From the NCBI RefSeq assembly GCF_030272615.1, contig NC_081413.1:563030510-563094509 (forward strand): a DNA stretch of 64,000 nt. Reading direction: 5' to 3'. The first letter of the stretch is position 1; the number at the start of each line of letters is the position of its first letter. The stretch is from Cryptomeria japonica (taxonomy: Eukaryota > Streptophyta > Pinopsida > Cupressales > Cupressaceae). The notes under the pieces were generated by a model. The model ran no database searches, had not been told where the DNA came from, and was given only the letters and a program-made list of their open reading frames with translations. The translations under genes and the position numbers were made by a program. Shown here piece after piece: positions 38,093-51,189 of this stretch.

Positions 38093-40500
38093 GATGTTTT
38101 TTTCACTGTGACTTTTTCTACTATACAAATACTTGCATGGCTCTTGGTAGCCGATATTTTTTACATCATTGTATTCTTATACATGTGTACTTTATTTTGA
38201 TGAGATATATGATGAGATCTTAGTTTTGGCAATGATGATATGATATGTATTTATGTGATGACATATTTGTTTTATGCATGATGATGACATGATTTGATAT
38301 GATGATACTAACATGTTGATGCAGGTTATATTTGATGTATGTGATGATATTGATTCTATATATAGTATGATGTTGATATGATGATATTGACATGTGTATG
38401 CAGGTTATATTTGATGTATGTGATGATGTTGATTCTATCTATATGTATGATGTTGATATGATGATAGTGTGATTTAAAATAATGCTTATTCGAATGTATG
38501 ATATCTGTGTTTAGGTAGAATATAGATGTTGACAATGTGATGAATGATGCATACTTTTTGATGATGTAAAATGATGTGGTGATGATGTAAAATAGATGTA
38601 AGATGATATATTTAAAATGTTTATGCAAATGATTGTATTTGTAATGGTAATATGTGCTTATGAATATATATGTGATGCAATGGATGAATCATTGTGTGGA
38701 TGTGTAGTACATGATGATAGTAATAGATAATATTGATGTGATGATAAAATGCAATGACGATATGAACTAAATTTATATACAAAATGAATCTAACGAATGT
38801 ACCTAATGAATCTACTAATAGAATGTACTAAAATAAATGCACCTAAATGAATTCATACATGAATGCAAATGTATAGAAAATAAATGTACATGAATGAACT
38901 TAAAGTAATCTATATGAATAGATGTATGTAAATAATGCAACTTAAATGAATTTAAAGCAATGCACCTAATGAATCCACTTAACGACTTAACTGACTGCAC
39001 TTCATGACTTAACTGGATGCACTTAATGATTGAAATTAAGGATAATGCAAATTTGAATTGACCTAAATGAGTTGAAAATGCGATGCTTTATATCCTATAT
39101 GAGACATAATTGCCAATGTATTAGAAAATGAAACCATGACAAGGAGATGTGAGATGATGTATCAGAATAGTCCGTCATGATTTTTTTGCAAGGTAAGCCT
39201 TTGATAGAAAACTTCTTCATAGCATCCCTAATTAATTGCATGCTTGACAAAAGATGTGTACAATGTATGAAGGAATAAATGAATGGGTGATCTGCAATGG
39301 AATGCAATATATATAGATGAGATGAAATGACGATCTATGGCTTATTCATTGTGATTTGTATCCTCATTGAGCATGGTAGTACCAATGTTGGCCGAGGTAT
39401 TGGAAACCAAGTTTGAACGTTGCACCTATAAACATTCATTGTAGACAAAGAAAGTAACCCTCAATTTTGGTTCATATGCAAATGGTCGAGGTATGCACTA
39501 TAGTCAACAAGCCAACAGGGATCCATGACTGCATATTTTACCTAGGATTTTGTAGCTTAGTGAACTTCCCATGTAGACACCATTAGTATATGCCCCAGAA
39601 CTTCATTGGATAAATCCTTAGATAGAAAACAAAGAAAAAGATATCTAGAACCATCTTGGCCACTATAATCACTTGTGGATATCCTAGAGTGACATAGGAA
39701 CCAAATATATAAAGCAATAACTCGACCAAGTGCCTATCAACTAAACGTCATCTTCTTGTCAAAGCTATATGTCACCATATCTTGTTTGTTTGAAGGAAGG
39801 ATGCATCCTTGCTTAAGACAATTTTGTGTATGTCGTGCTCAGAATGTTTTTTCTATATACAGATTTGATAGGTGGTCATCGTTAAGTATCTCAAATGTTG
39901 TTTTGTGTCTAGCTTAATTTTTATGTACAAGGAACAATTTAATTGCAATGTTTTTTAATGTTTTGGATGTTTTTGGATGTTTTGGATGTTTTGGATGTTT
40001 TTGTGTTTTTCTAAGATTTTATGAATATTTTTGGTATTTTCTGACGTTTTTCAAATGAGTAACTCACTGAATCACACACATGGAGAATCCACTCCCATCA
40101 TTAGGTTAAGAACATGACCCCCAGTAAGGTGTGGGTGTGAAAACGTCACGTGGGACCTATGAGGCAATAACCTTGATTGCAATTCAATACCAAGCCATGG
40201 TATAAATGATGTATGAAGGGATGCAATAGATCTTATCGCAACAAGTCTAAAAGACAATGGAGCTACAACCTTTACAAATGGTGCCTGCTTGCCAGATTTC
40301 CGCGACCATACTTATCCAAGGTACCACCAAAGTGGTTTTCACCATTTGGATGAATGATTTTTCTTTACTATTTTCTTGAATTTTTTGTCCTTTTTTCAAG
40401 ACTTTTTCTGAATGTTTTTGGTATTTTCTGATATTTGATGAGCCTGATGCTTTGGATAGCTTATGTATATATTTTTTTGAGATGAATTCTATTGATTGGA
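38093..40500. other. Non-coding spacer between the antisense gene and integrase
   Basis: No gene. From 38150 to 38730 it is built of GATGATA/TGATATG-type simple sequence. From 38760 to 39030 it is rich in AATGAA/CACCTAA motifs. At 39945-40005 there is a run of GGATGTTTTT units. It probably holds the 3' UTRs of both converging transcripts. Confidence 0.7.
38321..38478. repeat. 79-bp tandem duplication
   Basis: Units begin GCAGGTTATATTTGATGTAT at 38321 and again at 38400. They are nearly identical, set in a TGATGATA-rich background. Confidence 0.88.
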
Positions 40501-40519
40501 TCTCCCAATGGTTCTCCTT

Positions 40520-41546
40520 CTGAAGTTGCTAATTGATATGCCCTAGGCCTGAAGAACGCAGTGTTGACATATGGACCTAGCCAGTTGGATTCAAATTTGC
40601 CCAGTGTTCTCGATTTGGTTGATTGCGAGGATTTTCTCTGAGAAAAAGATTTCCTACCTCAAATGTGTGAGGTTTGACAATGTGATTGTAGCTTCTTCTC
40701 ATGCGTTGTTGATAGGCTTTGAGGTGATTGTATGCAGCTTGTCACTTCTCATCAAGCAATTCCAAGTCCTAAAGACAGGAGAATCAATACTCTTCATCAG
40801 TTATTAGATTGTGCAAGGAGACCCGTAGGGATGTTAATTCTACTTCAATAAGTAGGATGGCCTCCGTTCCATAGACAAGTGAATATGGGGTAGCGCCTAT
40901 AGGGGTTCAAATGTTAGTTCGATATGCCCATAGTTCTCAATTCAAACATATATGCCAGTCATGACCGACATCATTGATTGTTTTCTTTAGGATCATCAAT
41001 ATGTTCTTGTTTCAGGCTTTTGCTTGACCATTCCCTTGTGGGTAATATGGGGTGGAGAAACAGTGTTGGATATGAAACAACTCACAGAATTAACAGACAT
41101 CTTGATTTTTGAAAGGAAGCCCGTTATCTGTGATGATGGACATGGGTACACTATACCGACAGATGATGTAATTGAGGATGAACGAGGTGATCTGCTTGCC
41201 AGTTACTTGGGTAAGCAGAACAACTTCGATCCACTTTGTGAAGTATTTTGTGGTGGTAATGATGAATTTGTGACCATTGGATGAAGATGGATGGATTTTA
41301 CTCACAAGGTCTAGTCCCCATTGACAAATGGGCCATGGTGTTATGATAGGTGGTTGTTCTTGCGCTAGTCCATGTATCAGATCTCTGTGAACTTGGCACT
41401 TCTTGCACTTTCTGACAAAGTACTAGGAGTCTTTTTTCCATAAAGGGCCAATAGTGTCCAACTTGCATGATTTTTTTAGCTGATGGAGGGCCACTTGAAT
41501 GAGCCCCACAAACACCTTCATGTACTTCTTCTAAAGTTGTGGTCAC
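40520..41546 (-). pseudogene. Tat integrase, catalytic Glu replaced
   Basis: Minus strand from 41546: zinc-domain segment (HEGVCGAH... and a CQKVQEV stretch), then the DDE core: GLDL..KIHPSSSNGHKF, KYFTKWIEV, SVPMSIITDNG, then YYPQGNGQAKA, where the catalytic Glu of the family is Lys (codon at 41020-41018) and is followed by a stop. Beyond this are AYRTNI, PYSLVYGTEA, and a YNHIVKPHTFEVGNLF segment typical of the end of this integrase. It is split by several stops and small frameshifts. It would insert element cDNA; this copy cannot. Confidence 0.85.
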
Positions 41547-41557
41547 CTCACCTTGCT

Positions 41558-42800
41558 CTAAACATCAAAGGAGAGTACCATCAAGACCTCATCGGTATAG
41601 GGTTTCAACAATGATGGTGTATCAAACGGATTGGCATATGAAGGTTTTGCATTGGTTGTTTGATTGGTTAGGTGGAAGGATTTGATCATGTGGGTGAGCA
41701 TAAAACTCACCATACCATGGGGAATTAGGACCGATGATTTGACATACCATCTCATATTTTGAGCTATCATAAGTGAGGATCCAAATTTGTTCAACTAAGA
41801 ACTCGTAGTGTGTTGAATTATGTGGAAGATCAAGGAGAGAGGCTATGGTAGCCTTTGCGTCTGCAGCTCGGTTTTGATCTTGAGGAATCTACTCAAAAGT
41901 GATAGTTGTGAATAATTATTTGAATCTATCAACCATTTTCTTGTAATGCATGAGCTTATCATCCTTAGTTTTGTATTCATCATTGACCTATCGGATTACC
42001 AGTTGCAAATTACCATAGACCTATAGCTCTAAGTTCCATTGTACGACCATGCATAGTCCTGTGATCAAGGATTCATATTCTGCTATATTGTTCGTACATG
42101 GGAATGTGAGCTGATATGATTTTGGAATGTTGTCACCCTGAGGTGTGATAAAAAGAATGTCGGCTCCTGAACCATGTCTGGTGTATGAGCCATCAAAATA
42201 TAGCTTCCATTGCTATGCTGGCATAACTGTGAATATTTCCTTATCTGGAAAATTTGAAATGAACGGATGGTCTTCTATGAGTGGTTCTTCGACTAACTAA
42301 TCTGCAATGACTTGTCGTTGGATTTGTTTTCAATCCACATATTATATGTCAAATTCACTTAGGAGCATAACCCACTTTCCCAAATGGCTTGTTAGCGCTA
42401 CTTTACTGAGTAGATACTTTAGTGGATCTATCTTGGCAATGAGTTGTATCTTATGTGTCAGCATGTAGTGTCTTAGTTTAGTGGCTCCGAAAATAACTGC
42501 TAGATAGGCTCCTTCAATAGGGGTACAATTGATTCTACCCTACCAGTGGTTTGGAAATGTATTATACTACACATTCTTTGCCTTCTGCATTATGTTGTGC
42601 GAGTAAGACACCTAAGGCCATTGTTCTAGCTGATATGTATAACAATAATGGCCTATCTAGAAATGGTGGTGTAGCAATGGTGACATCATTAGGTAGTCCT
42701 TTAATTGTTGGAATGGTTACTCGCAATTCTCTTCCCATTTGAAATGGACATTCTTATGAAGTATATGTGTGAAGGGATGGCATTTATCATCCAATTGTGC
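41558..42800 (-). pseudogene. Tat RNase H region
   Basis: After RT on the minus strand: LLLYISARTMALGVLLAQ and ECVVYYISKPL give the first, RT-linked RNase H-like domain. Further down, WKLYFDGSYT-like and NIAEYES-like text is readable only with frameshifts around 42190-42060, suggesting the second (archaeal-type) RNase H known from Tat elements. Heavily interrupted. The tail (41794-41558) is the linker to the integrase. Confidence 0.7.
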
Positions 42801-42818
42801 GATGAAATGACATATTGA

Positions 42819-43493
42819 CTATAGCCTTCCTTGTAATGTCCTCAATTGACTGATGTTCCTAGGAGGTGGCATTTCCATGATTGCTTTAACCTTTACAGGA
42901 TCAACCTCAATTCCTTTATTTGAGACAATGTATCCTAGGAGCTTCCCAGAGCTTACTCCAAAGACACACTTCTTTGAGTTTAGGCGTACATTATATTTCT
43001 CTAGTATGTTGAAAATTTTGTGTAGTAGAGTATGGTGACCCTCTCTTGTTAATGATTTAGCTAGTAAATCATCCACATAGTCTTCCATTAGTGTATGCAT
43101 CGTGTCGTGGAAGATGGTAGTCATTTCCCTTTGATATGTGGCACCTACATTTTGGAGACCGAATGGCATTATATTCCAATAGTATGTACCCCATGGGCAT
43201 GTAAAAGTTGTATTGTGTTGATCCTCTGGAGAAATCTTTGTCTGGTTATATCCTGAAAATCCATCCATGAGTGATAGCATTGCATGTCTCGTTGTGAGGT
43301 CCATGATCATATCAATGTTTGGAAGAGGGAATTCATCCTTAGGACATGATTTGTTGAGATCTCTAAAATATGTACAAATACGGATGCCCCCAATTGGTTT
43401 TTCCACTGGTACAAGGTTGGAGATCCATTCTGCATAATCAATGGGTCTTATGAAACCCACATCTAATAGATTTTTGAGTTCTGCTTTTACCAA
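42819..43493 (-). pseudogene. Tat reverse transcriptase fragment
   Basis: A 224-codon uninterrupted minus frame covers the RT core: VKAELKNLLDVGFIRP, IRICTYFRDLNKSCPKDEF, PLPNIDMIMD, LMDGFSGYNQTKIS, MPFGLQNVGATYQREM, then the YVDDLLAKS active site with both aspartates kept, and LNSKKCVFGV, LGYIVSNKGIEVDP. The SCPKDEFPLPNID block is typical of the Tat/Athila side of Ty3/gypsy. Upstream (43494-43877) the linker to protease is readable. This is the least damaged domain of the element. Confidence 0.93.
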
Positions 43494-43877
43494 TAGTGTA
43501 ATCTAAGGATGCATCTTTTGGAGCTTTTGTTTTACTGGTTTGGCTCCTTCTACTATTATCAAATGATGCATTACTAGTTCTGGATCTAGTCTTGGCATGT
43601 CTACAGAGGATCACGCAAAATTGATTTGTTGCTTGTGAAAGAACTCTATAAAATTAGGATCTTTTGTTAGAGTTAGTGATTCCGCTAGATGTAATATGTG
43701 TGGATTTTATGGTGCCCCCATAATGACCTCCTTTGTTTCTTCAATAAGTTTAGATGATCTCTCCTGATTAGCGTTGAAGGGGAGAATGTAAAACCTTCCA
43801 TCCTCTGGTGCCTTAGAGAGGTTTTCATCATCGGATACGTCCTTTGTTTTTACTCTTTTTGTTTCCACAAGCACCAC

Positions 43878-46800
43878 TGTCATAACCCTCTTTTTTTTGG
43901 ACCTTGATATGACTTGCTATTATTATTATTATTATTATATTTACTACTACTACTATTATATTATTAATTTTATAAGTAATGTTAGATAAATTGAAATGAG
44001 GTCATAAATTTATTTGGAAACTATTTATTTACTCAATATTCTAAATGAGCACATGGTGTAGAAGAAATAAGAAGATTCTAGAAATGGAATTCAAAGTTTA
44101 GATTTTAATGCATGGTAAAATGTAACCGACACTATGACAAGTTGTAAGAATGTGTCTTGCATGGAAGAATTTTAAAATTCAAATTTAATATGAGTGTAAC
44201 CCCACTATGACATTAATCATTCTTGCATGGAATTATTTTGGGAAAAAGAATCTGTGAATCATTTATTCCTTTTAGTAGTGGGAAATAGTCCTCTTATTCT
44301 ATATATTGAATGCTAGATTTTGAAAAGAGGAGTTCAGAGTTTTTTTTTGATAAAATAATCCTTGAATTCATAGGAAGTTAATTTTCAGTATCATGTTAGT
44401 TGTAGGAGAATTTTGTAGGCATAATGCAGGATTTTAGATGGTTTTAGAGAAGATATTTACTGGGCTGAAAGAGGATAGCTGGGAGAACAAGGATTGGATT
44501 CAATGACAAGGGTTTCGTTCATCTGCGGTTCAGGTATGTTTAAGAAACTCCTTTAGATATCTATCATGGAAAATGTCAAAGGAATCTCAATCTAGACTGA
44601 ATTTTTTTTTATCATTAGATGATAAGTATTGGGAAAAGATCGCTTTTCTCTTATCTTAGCAGTCATTTTCCAATTCATATTTCAGGTGATAGCAATTAAA
44701 AACCATAGCAATTATTGAGATCCTATTTGTTAATCATATCCTTATTTGTCCTACCTTGCATGCATTGCAACAGAATGGGTATAGATCAAGTATTGGTTTG
44801 GTGGGTTTTATAGCATAGAATTCCTTGGGGGATTTTGTTAATAGTTTGCATACCTTGTTTGTCCTTCCGCTTCTACATTGATAACTACTGGCAATTTTTC
44901 CAACTATTATTTGAAAAATTTTCCCCTTCTGCCATGCCATGGAAGATGTCCTTTAGTTATGGTTATACGAGATATCTGAATCACCGCACATCATTGTAAT
45001 GCAAGCCTATTTTTAGATTTGTTTCATTTAGCATCACCGGTAATCTCCTCAAGATTGTTGCCTATGTAAGAAGATGAAACAGTTTAAATCTTTGAGAGCA
45101 AATTCTGCATTCCTCGTTCTTCTATCTAATAACTAGATTTAGTGTGCAATCTCCATCGTCACTTAAGAGGGTTGTGAGCATCTGTCAGAGTTCAAGAATA
45201 TAGTAGCTCTAAATGCCTTATAATGGGAGATCTGCATTTTATTTTATTTTTTCTTATAGAGAGAAATTGATGTAATAGTTATAAGTTTGATGGATATAGT
45301 CCATGCCCTACCTATGGTGCCATTGTATTGGCAAAGAATTTGGCTTTATATCTGTTTTCTTCTTGTTTGAAAGTTTCTTATGCCTTTTCAATAAAATCCA
45401 TTTTTCTGTCAAATAGATCACTCTGCTATCAAAGCCAATATTGTTTGGTTGTGAGAAGATTTATTCTACTTATCTTAACCACTAATATGTCTAACCACAC
45501 GTTGTCTATGCTTCTACACAAGTATGCTTAAATGGAGTTGAATCCTGTAAATCCTTAGTGACAAATAATGAGCTTTATAGTGCATTGGTTTTCAAAAAAA
45601 TAACTTTGCAAGAAATTTTCTGTGTTAAAATGATGGAATTGGTTCACATTTTTGGGAACATCATCTCTAGCAACGCATATCTTTTGGGAAAAAAAAATCT
45701 ACTTCATTATGCTTGCATGGATGATTACACCCCCATTTCTTAGCTTTCATTTTTGTCACAAGAAAATGTTGGCAATAGTAGTGAGTTTCAGCTTTGCACC
45801 TGTCAATTACTTAAATGCTGAAAGTCTGTATTTTTATTTTATTTGCTGCAATCACTAACTCTTTTAAATTATTTTATTTGTTGCAATCACTAACTCCTTG
45901 AACCCTGCTAAAGGATTATGCGTTCTATTTGTAATTGGTATAATTCCCTCACTATTGTTTGATTCTCAATCTTTGTTTTGTACAGCACAGCAGGAAAGAA
46001 ATAAAATAAAAACAACTACCTTGTTATGAGCGAGTCTTAAAAAAGTAAAAAATAAAATCCCCATTAATATTCTCTTTCCCCTTTAATTTTAATATAAAAT
46101 AAGAAATTTTAAAGCTAACTCAATTTATAGAGGATATATTGTATTGAACATTAGATAAAGGATATTTCTAGTATTGATCATAAGATGGTAAATTCAAACA
46201 AGATAAAAAAATATATATATTCTTTTCTTAAATGAATAAAAATAAAAATAAAAGAATGAATGTGATGGCAAGCTATTTTTTTTTTTATAGTTAAGAATGT
46301 ATTTAAGATGTACCCTAATTCTTGTTATAGAAGTTTATAATGTCTTTACAATAGAATATGGAAGCCTCTTAGATGGTGTAAATTGTGATAAATACAATAT
46401 TGTAAATAAAGGATGGAAGTAGTATGCCTCTTTATTAAATCTCCATTGGTTGTGTTGGACATATAGCTTATTGATAGATGAATTCAAGTATTTTGAAAGT
46501 ATAAACTATGAAGGATATATATTGGACTTGAAAGCTCATTATAATAAGGGCAAGATATGAAAGGCGCTCTGTGTACATTTATAAGAAACATACATTGTAA
46601 CAAGTAAGAACTAGTATTAATTAGGATGCTAAGAGAGTTTATTTGAAATCAAATTAGTTTTAGCAAATAAAAATGAAACAAAAACTGAGATCCTTTTTCA
46701 TAAGAATATTAAACTTGACTTATTTGGAAAAATCTCAAATTTTACACTCTTCTTTTGTTTGTAATGAACTTAGTTTTTAAGCTGAAATAAAGATAGAATC

Positions 46801-48890
46801 TTGTTGTTTTAGATTATCGAAATTCTTATCCTTATCAAGCAAATGAGTTTTGAATAAACCTATTCCATGATCACTTAGAGAATTAAATTTGAGTAAATTT
46901 TAGGAGCAAATATTAGCTCACTTCTAAGAACTTGAAATCGATAAGGTTATTATTTGTACAAAAGATCTAAGGATAAAGTTAATGTTACTTCAAGTGGAAG
47001 AAATAGTTAGTTACCTCTTTATAATCTCGATTTGGCATTAACGTCTAGAAGTAGATTGATTTTAGAGCCTTATTTATATTGGATGATTAGCAAGTAATTA
47101 GACTCTCTTCAAATCTTATTTTCAAACAATTAGTGATTAAAATATTGTGGTTATTAAAGCTTATCGTTAATAGTTCTTTTCTTTTTCCTTCAAACAAGTG
47201 AATATTAAATTAATTTTCAAAGTATTATTATTAGATAATTTAATCTTCTTTAAGCAAATTAGTGTCTTTCAAGCATTAAGATTCATATTTAAAGTAAGGT
47301 TATCATTTGTGGGAAATAATTAAAGATAGAATTTATGTTGCTTCAAGTGGAAGAATTAGATGGTTATCAATAATGCGGTTACTTTCTGAAAGCTTATGAA
47401 TATTAAGTTTTTCCTTCAATCAAGTAAGTGTTAAAATTCATTTCTAAGGCCTTCTACCTAGGCATTGGATTTTCTTTAAGCAATTTATTACCTTCCAAGA
47501 AGTTTTTCATAAGTTATAATTTTACAAGTTTTCAAGGAAATTTTTTTTGTATACTATAGTTCTTTTTCATGATTGTATTAGTATATTGCTTTACATAAGA
47601 TTTATGATTTCAAATTAGAATTCTTAGTTAGGCAACTAAACAAGAGGAGGCGAAACCAAAACGTTAGCAATGTTCGGTATCTATGGTGCCTCTGGATCAC
47701 ACTTACGGGTAATGTCGTCGTGTTGAACTACTGCACTTAACGCCTAATAAAGCTGCATTAACAGCGTCTGTGGTATCGTCCCTATAAATCGTCGAGGAGA
47801 AATAAGGGTCATATGGAAGTTAAAAAAAATCCAAGGGGCGGGTAATCCCCCTTGGATCGATAATCTTTTAAAATGAATTTACATCCACTCAGTTAAACCT
47901 TAGAAAACCCCATCAGGGCTTGGTGGTGTGTGATGATTTGGAATTTATCTATCTTGATGTTTTTCAGAGGATGATAATGATTTAAGGGTAACGTTTTGAA
48001 TAGGAATTAGGATTAAGTTATTTTAGGCCACAAGCGAAAGGCCACCTAGAGCCTTTTTGCTATAGAGCTACCGTCGTGGGTGGCAACCGCAGAGGAACTG
48101 TCTCGGACATTGACCCTAGAAAGGGTTGCGTAACCACCAAACAATTTACATTAAACCATAGTTAGAAACCAAAACTACATAACTTACGCCTTGATCCCGT
48201 GTCAAAACGGGTATGTAGGCAGTCTAGGGACGAAGTTGTCCCTTGTACTCAGGCATTTGGGGATGGGGATTAGGATTGGTTATGGGTGAGTAGTTGTTTC
48301 TTGAAGCTCCTTGGTCTTTTAATCAAATGGTGCAAATATTAATTGAAAGGTTAAAATTAATTCAATGCATACTTAGAAGGAATCTCGTATGGATTCGCTT
48401 GACTTCCCGAGGCTTTAGGCCAAATTTTGAGGCAGAACTCAAGGTTGTTTATGTAATTACTTTTATACTCCTAAGGATGGCGACCTCGGTGCACTCCTAG
48501 TAGAGGAGTGTAGTCTTTAGAAGAGTGGCTCAAGACCCGGATGGTCCTGATGAGTCTAAAGTCTCTGGCCAGAGCATATCCTATTCTTATGAATAGATGC
48601 CTACCCCGTTTGGGTAGATGCTTATCCTAGATTGGATAGATGAAACCTCTTGTCCCGTATGGACAAATGCCTAACCCGTATGGTTATATGCCTAGTCCCG
48701 TATGGATAGATGCCTAACCCATATGGTTAGATGCCCATTTTGGTTGGATGGATGCCTATCTCATTTGGATAGATGTACCTAAGTATGTGATTGAATCAAA
48801 AATAAATAAGAATAAGTAACAATAAGTAATCATCATCTAAGAAAAAAAAAATCAGTTGAGTTTTTGGATTAAGCTAAGTGGGTTATTACA
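43878..48890 (+). mobile_element. Giant LTR-like element, copy 2, 5013 bp
   Basis: Starts TGTCATAACCCTC and ends GTGGGTTATTACA. Flanks are ACCAC (43873-43877) and GCCAC (48891-48895), a TSD with one change. It sits in the Tat pol linker, interrupting the frame between protease and RT. The start has an ATT/ACT run and the end the 22-bp minisatellite, as in copy 1 (10035-18662, opposite strand). No LTR pair, PBS, PPT or protein domain was found inside. So it is a solo LTR of a very-long-LTR family or a non-autonomous element. The shared 67-69-codon frame (48294-48500 here, 12381-12175 there) is similar in both copies, but its coding status is uncertain. Confidence 0.85.
48590..48780. repeat. 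Minisatellite of about 22 bp in giant element copy 2
   Basis: Degenerate GATGCCTAACCCGTATGGTTA units; reverse-complement counterpart of 11895-12095. Confidence 0.9.
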
Positions 48891-50130
48891 GCCACAGTGT
48901 GGTTTTCACTTTAGGATCCTATTTTGATTGCAATATTTTTGTGATTGAAAGGTTTGGAATTCTCTCCAAAGTAAGTCACGTTGTTAAGTTCAATAGCATA
49001 CCCATCTTTGTGATCCCCGCTTGGTATGTCATCCCGTAATTCAATAAAGTTTATGATCATATCATCATTTTGGAAGGTGTCAAGGTGTGGGGGGTCGTGT
49101 TGGTCCCAATCAATGAGTTCAGGGTGAATAATTGGTATCGCTTCATCGATCAAGGTCAATTCATAGGATCCGTCGATTAAGGTAACTATGGAGGAATCGA
49201 GGTCATTGTCACTACTATCCTCTTTGTAATTGGGTTTGGGAGGTGACCTATCCATTCATGAAGTATCTTTAGGATCAAAGTCCCAAAAGTGTTTGATCCA
49301 TGCTTCTCCTTCAATGCTATTATCTACAAGAGGACTAGGGGAATCATCTTCATATTCCTGTGAAGCTAAGGAACCCCATTCGTACTCATGTGAATCTGTC
49401 TCAGAATCACTTGGTAGAACTCTGTTGTTGTATGTTATAGGGATTTTGGTCAATGTGAAAGGTTTGTTGACAGTTGTTACAGGAGTTTTATCTAATGTGG
49501 TTGTTGATGTTGCTTGGGTGTCTGAAGTGGACAAAAGTTTTATCTCGAGAGTGACAGTTTGGTGGGCAACATAACTCTGTCGCTTACTTGTTGTATGTAG
49601 AGATGTCAATTGAGGAGTGCTTTTGTGACTGGAATTCTTTGATCTTGTAGGTTAATTTACAATAGAAATTGTCTTTCTTTTAGAAGGGGTGATCTTAGAA
49701 GTGGTCTTCCTTTGTTTGCTTGGAATCCTAAGCTTAGGAGAGCCTCCTAAACCAGGGTTGAATCCGATTCTAGTTGTATCTTTTGGTTGTAACAATGGTT
49801 GCAATGGCTCTTGTAAACCTTGTTGTGGGATCCTAATGCACTATAGACATCATAGCCCATCTTTTGCATTAGGGTAAAGCCTTTACCATACTTCTCTGTA
49901 GGGATCTCGATCTGTTGTCTAATTGTATCAGAAGGGTCTTTGTAGATCCATCCTACTAAATCTTTATCAATAGTTTCTTGTTCCTGTTATCTTCCTGGGA
50001 TAAATCCATCAATTGTAGTAGTGTTAGCTGCAACAAGTGGCTTGAGTGACTGTTGTGGTTTTCCATGAGTCCTAGGTGAGAGAGGTAGTTGGCCAACATA
50101 GAAAAGCTAACTAATATTATACTTGCCCGT
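48891..50130 (-). pseudogene. Tat protease-RT linker region
   Basis: Minus-strand frames 49609-49256 and 49255-48911 are long, rich in Asp, Ser and Thr, and end exactly where the giant element begins (...NIAIKIGS). After the element, at 43877, the linker continues (VVLVETKRVKTKD) to RT. No catalytic motif is present. Such a long acidic linker is usual in this lineage; its function is not known to me. Confidence 0.65.
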
Positions 50131-50133
50131 GCC

Positions 50134-50927
50134 TTAATCCTTTACTTTCATTTCCATCTTTTCTTGTTTGGGTGTATGGATCAGTGAACTAGTGAGATTT
50201 TCTGGGTGGATGTAAGATGATGAGGCGATGGGTTCTCTATTGCTAGGGACTATGATATCAGGTTGATGCCTTATATTGTTGCAAAAGGTGAATGGGTTGG
50301 CATCACTGAGGATAGGAATCTCTACTCTATTATTTGGAAACTTGATGCATTGATAGTAAGTGGATGGTACTGCTTGCATGGTGTGAATCCATGGTCTACC
50401 TAATAGGAGATTGTATGGAAGAGGGAGGCCTATGAATTGCCAAACAACATTCTTCACCATGGATCCTACCCTGACTAATAGAGTAACAAACCCTTTTAAG
50501 GAGCGTTTTGTATCATCATAGGCCTTGATTATGATCCACTTTCTGGCATCGAATACATCCTCTGCATATCCCAATGATATGATTAACTATAAGGTACAAA
50601 TGTTAAGGCCAGCTTCATTATCAATAAAAACTCGCTTGATTTTGTGTTTATGTATGAATCCCTTAACGTGAAGAGGGGTGTTATGCGGTTGTTGAAAGCA
50701 TGTGTCATCATTCTCTGTAAAGTGTGACATGGGGATGATTTGAGACTACCGACCATGACTTGAAATTGATCTTTATTGAGGTTGGGTGGAACTGACGCAT
50801 CTTGTAGAGCTTGGTCTAAGATGGTTTTATATAAGGGTGATAAGCACAAAAGCTCTAGTATAGAGATAAGTGTTGGCATCTTATCTAATTGGTCCACAAG
50901 GTTATAATGTTTGGGCACGCATGTCAC
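50134..50927 (-). pseudogene. Tat aspartic protease
   Basis: Minus strand: RVFIDNEAGLNICTL at about 50640-50596 corresponds to the retropepsin active site (family form D-x-G-A), with Asn-Glu replacing the small residues after Asp; a stop follows. The frame continues with MGYAEDVFDARKW, LKGFVTLLVRVGS and the strongly conserved YNLLLGRPWIHTMQAVPSTY (50410-50350), which is the second half of the domain. It would cleave the Gag-Pol precursor. Confidence 0.82.
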
Positions 50928-51189
50928 TCTTGATGGTTTTCCTTGTACAGTAATCTTACTACGGTGAGTAACAATGTTGCATGCGGCTTATTTACCTTTG
51001 ATTGTAATGGATGCCACTTGTTCGTTGGCATCATACAGGTTATTGACAGTATAAGTATATGGTGCACAGGTATAGTTTGTTGTTTTATCGTGATTCTTAC
51101 CTTGATGAGAGTGACCTCCTTTCTCATATGATGGGAGTGGATTCTTGAACATGGTATGATCAATATTGGAAGTATTTGTATTGTGACCA

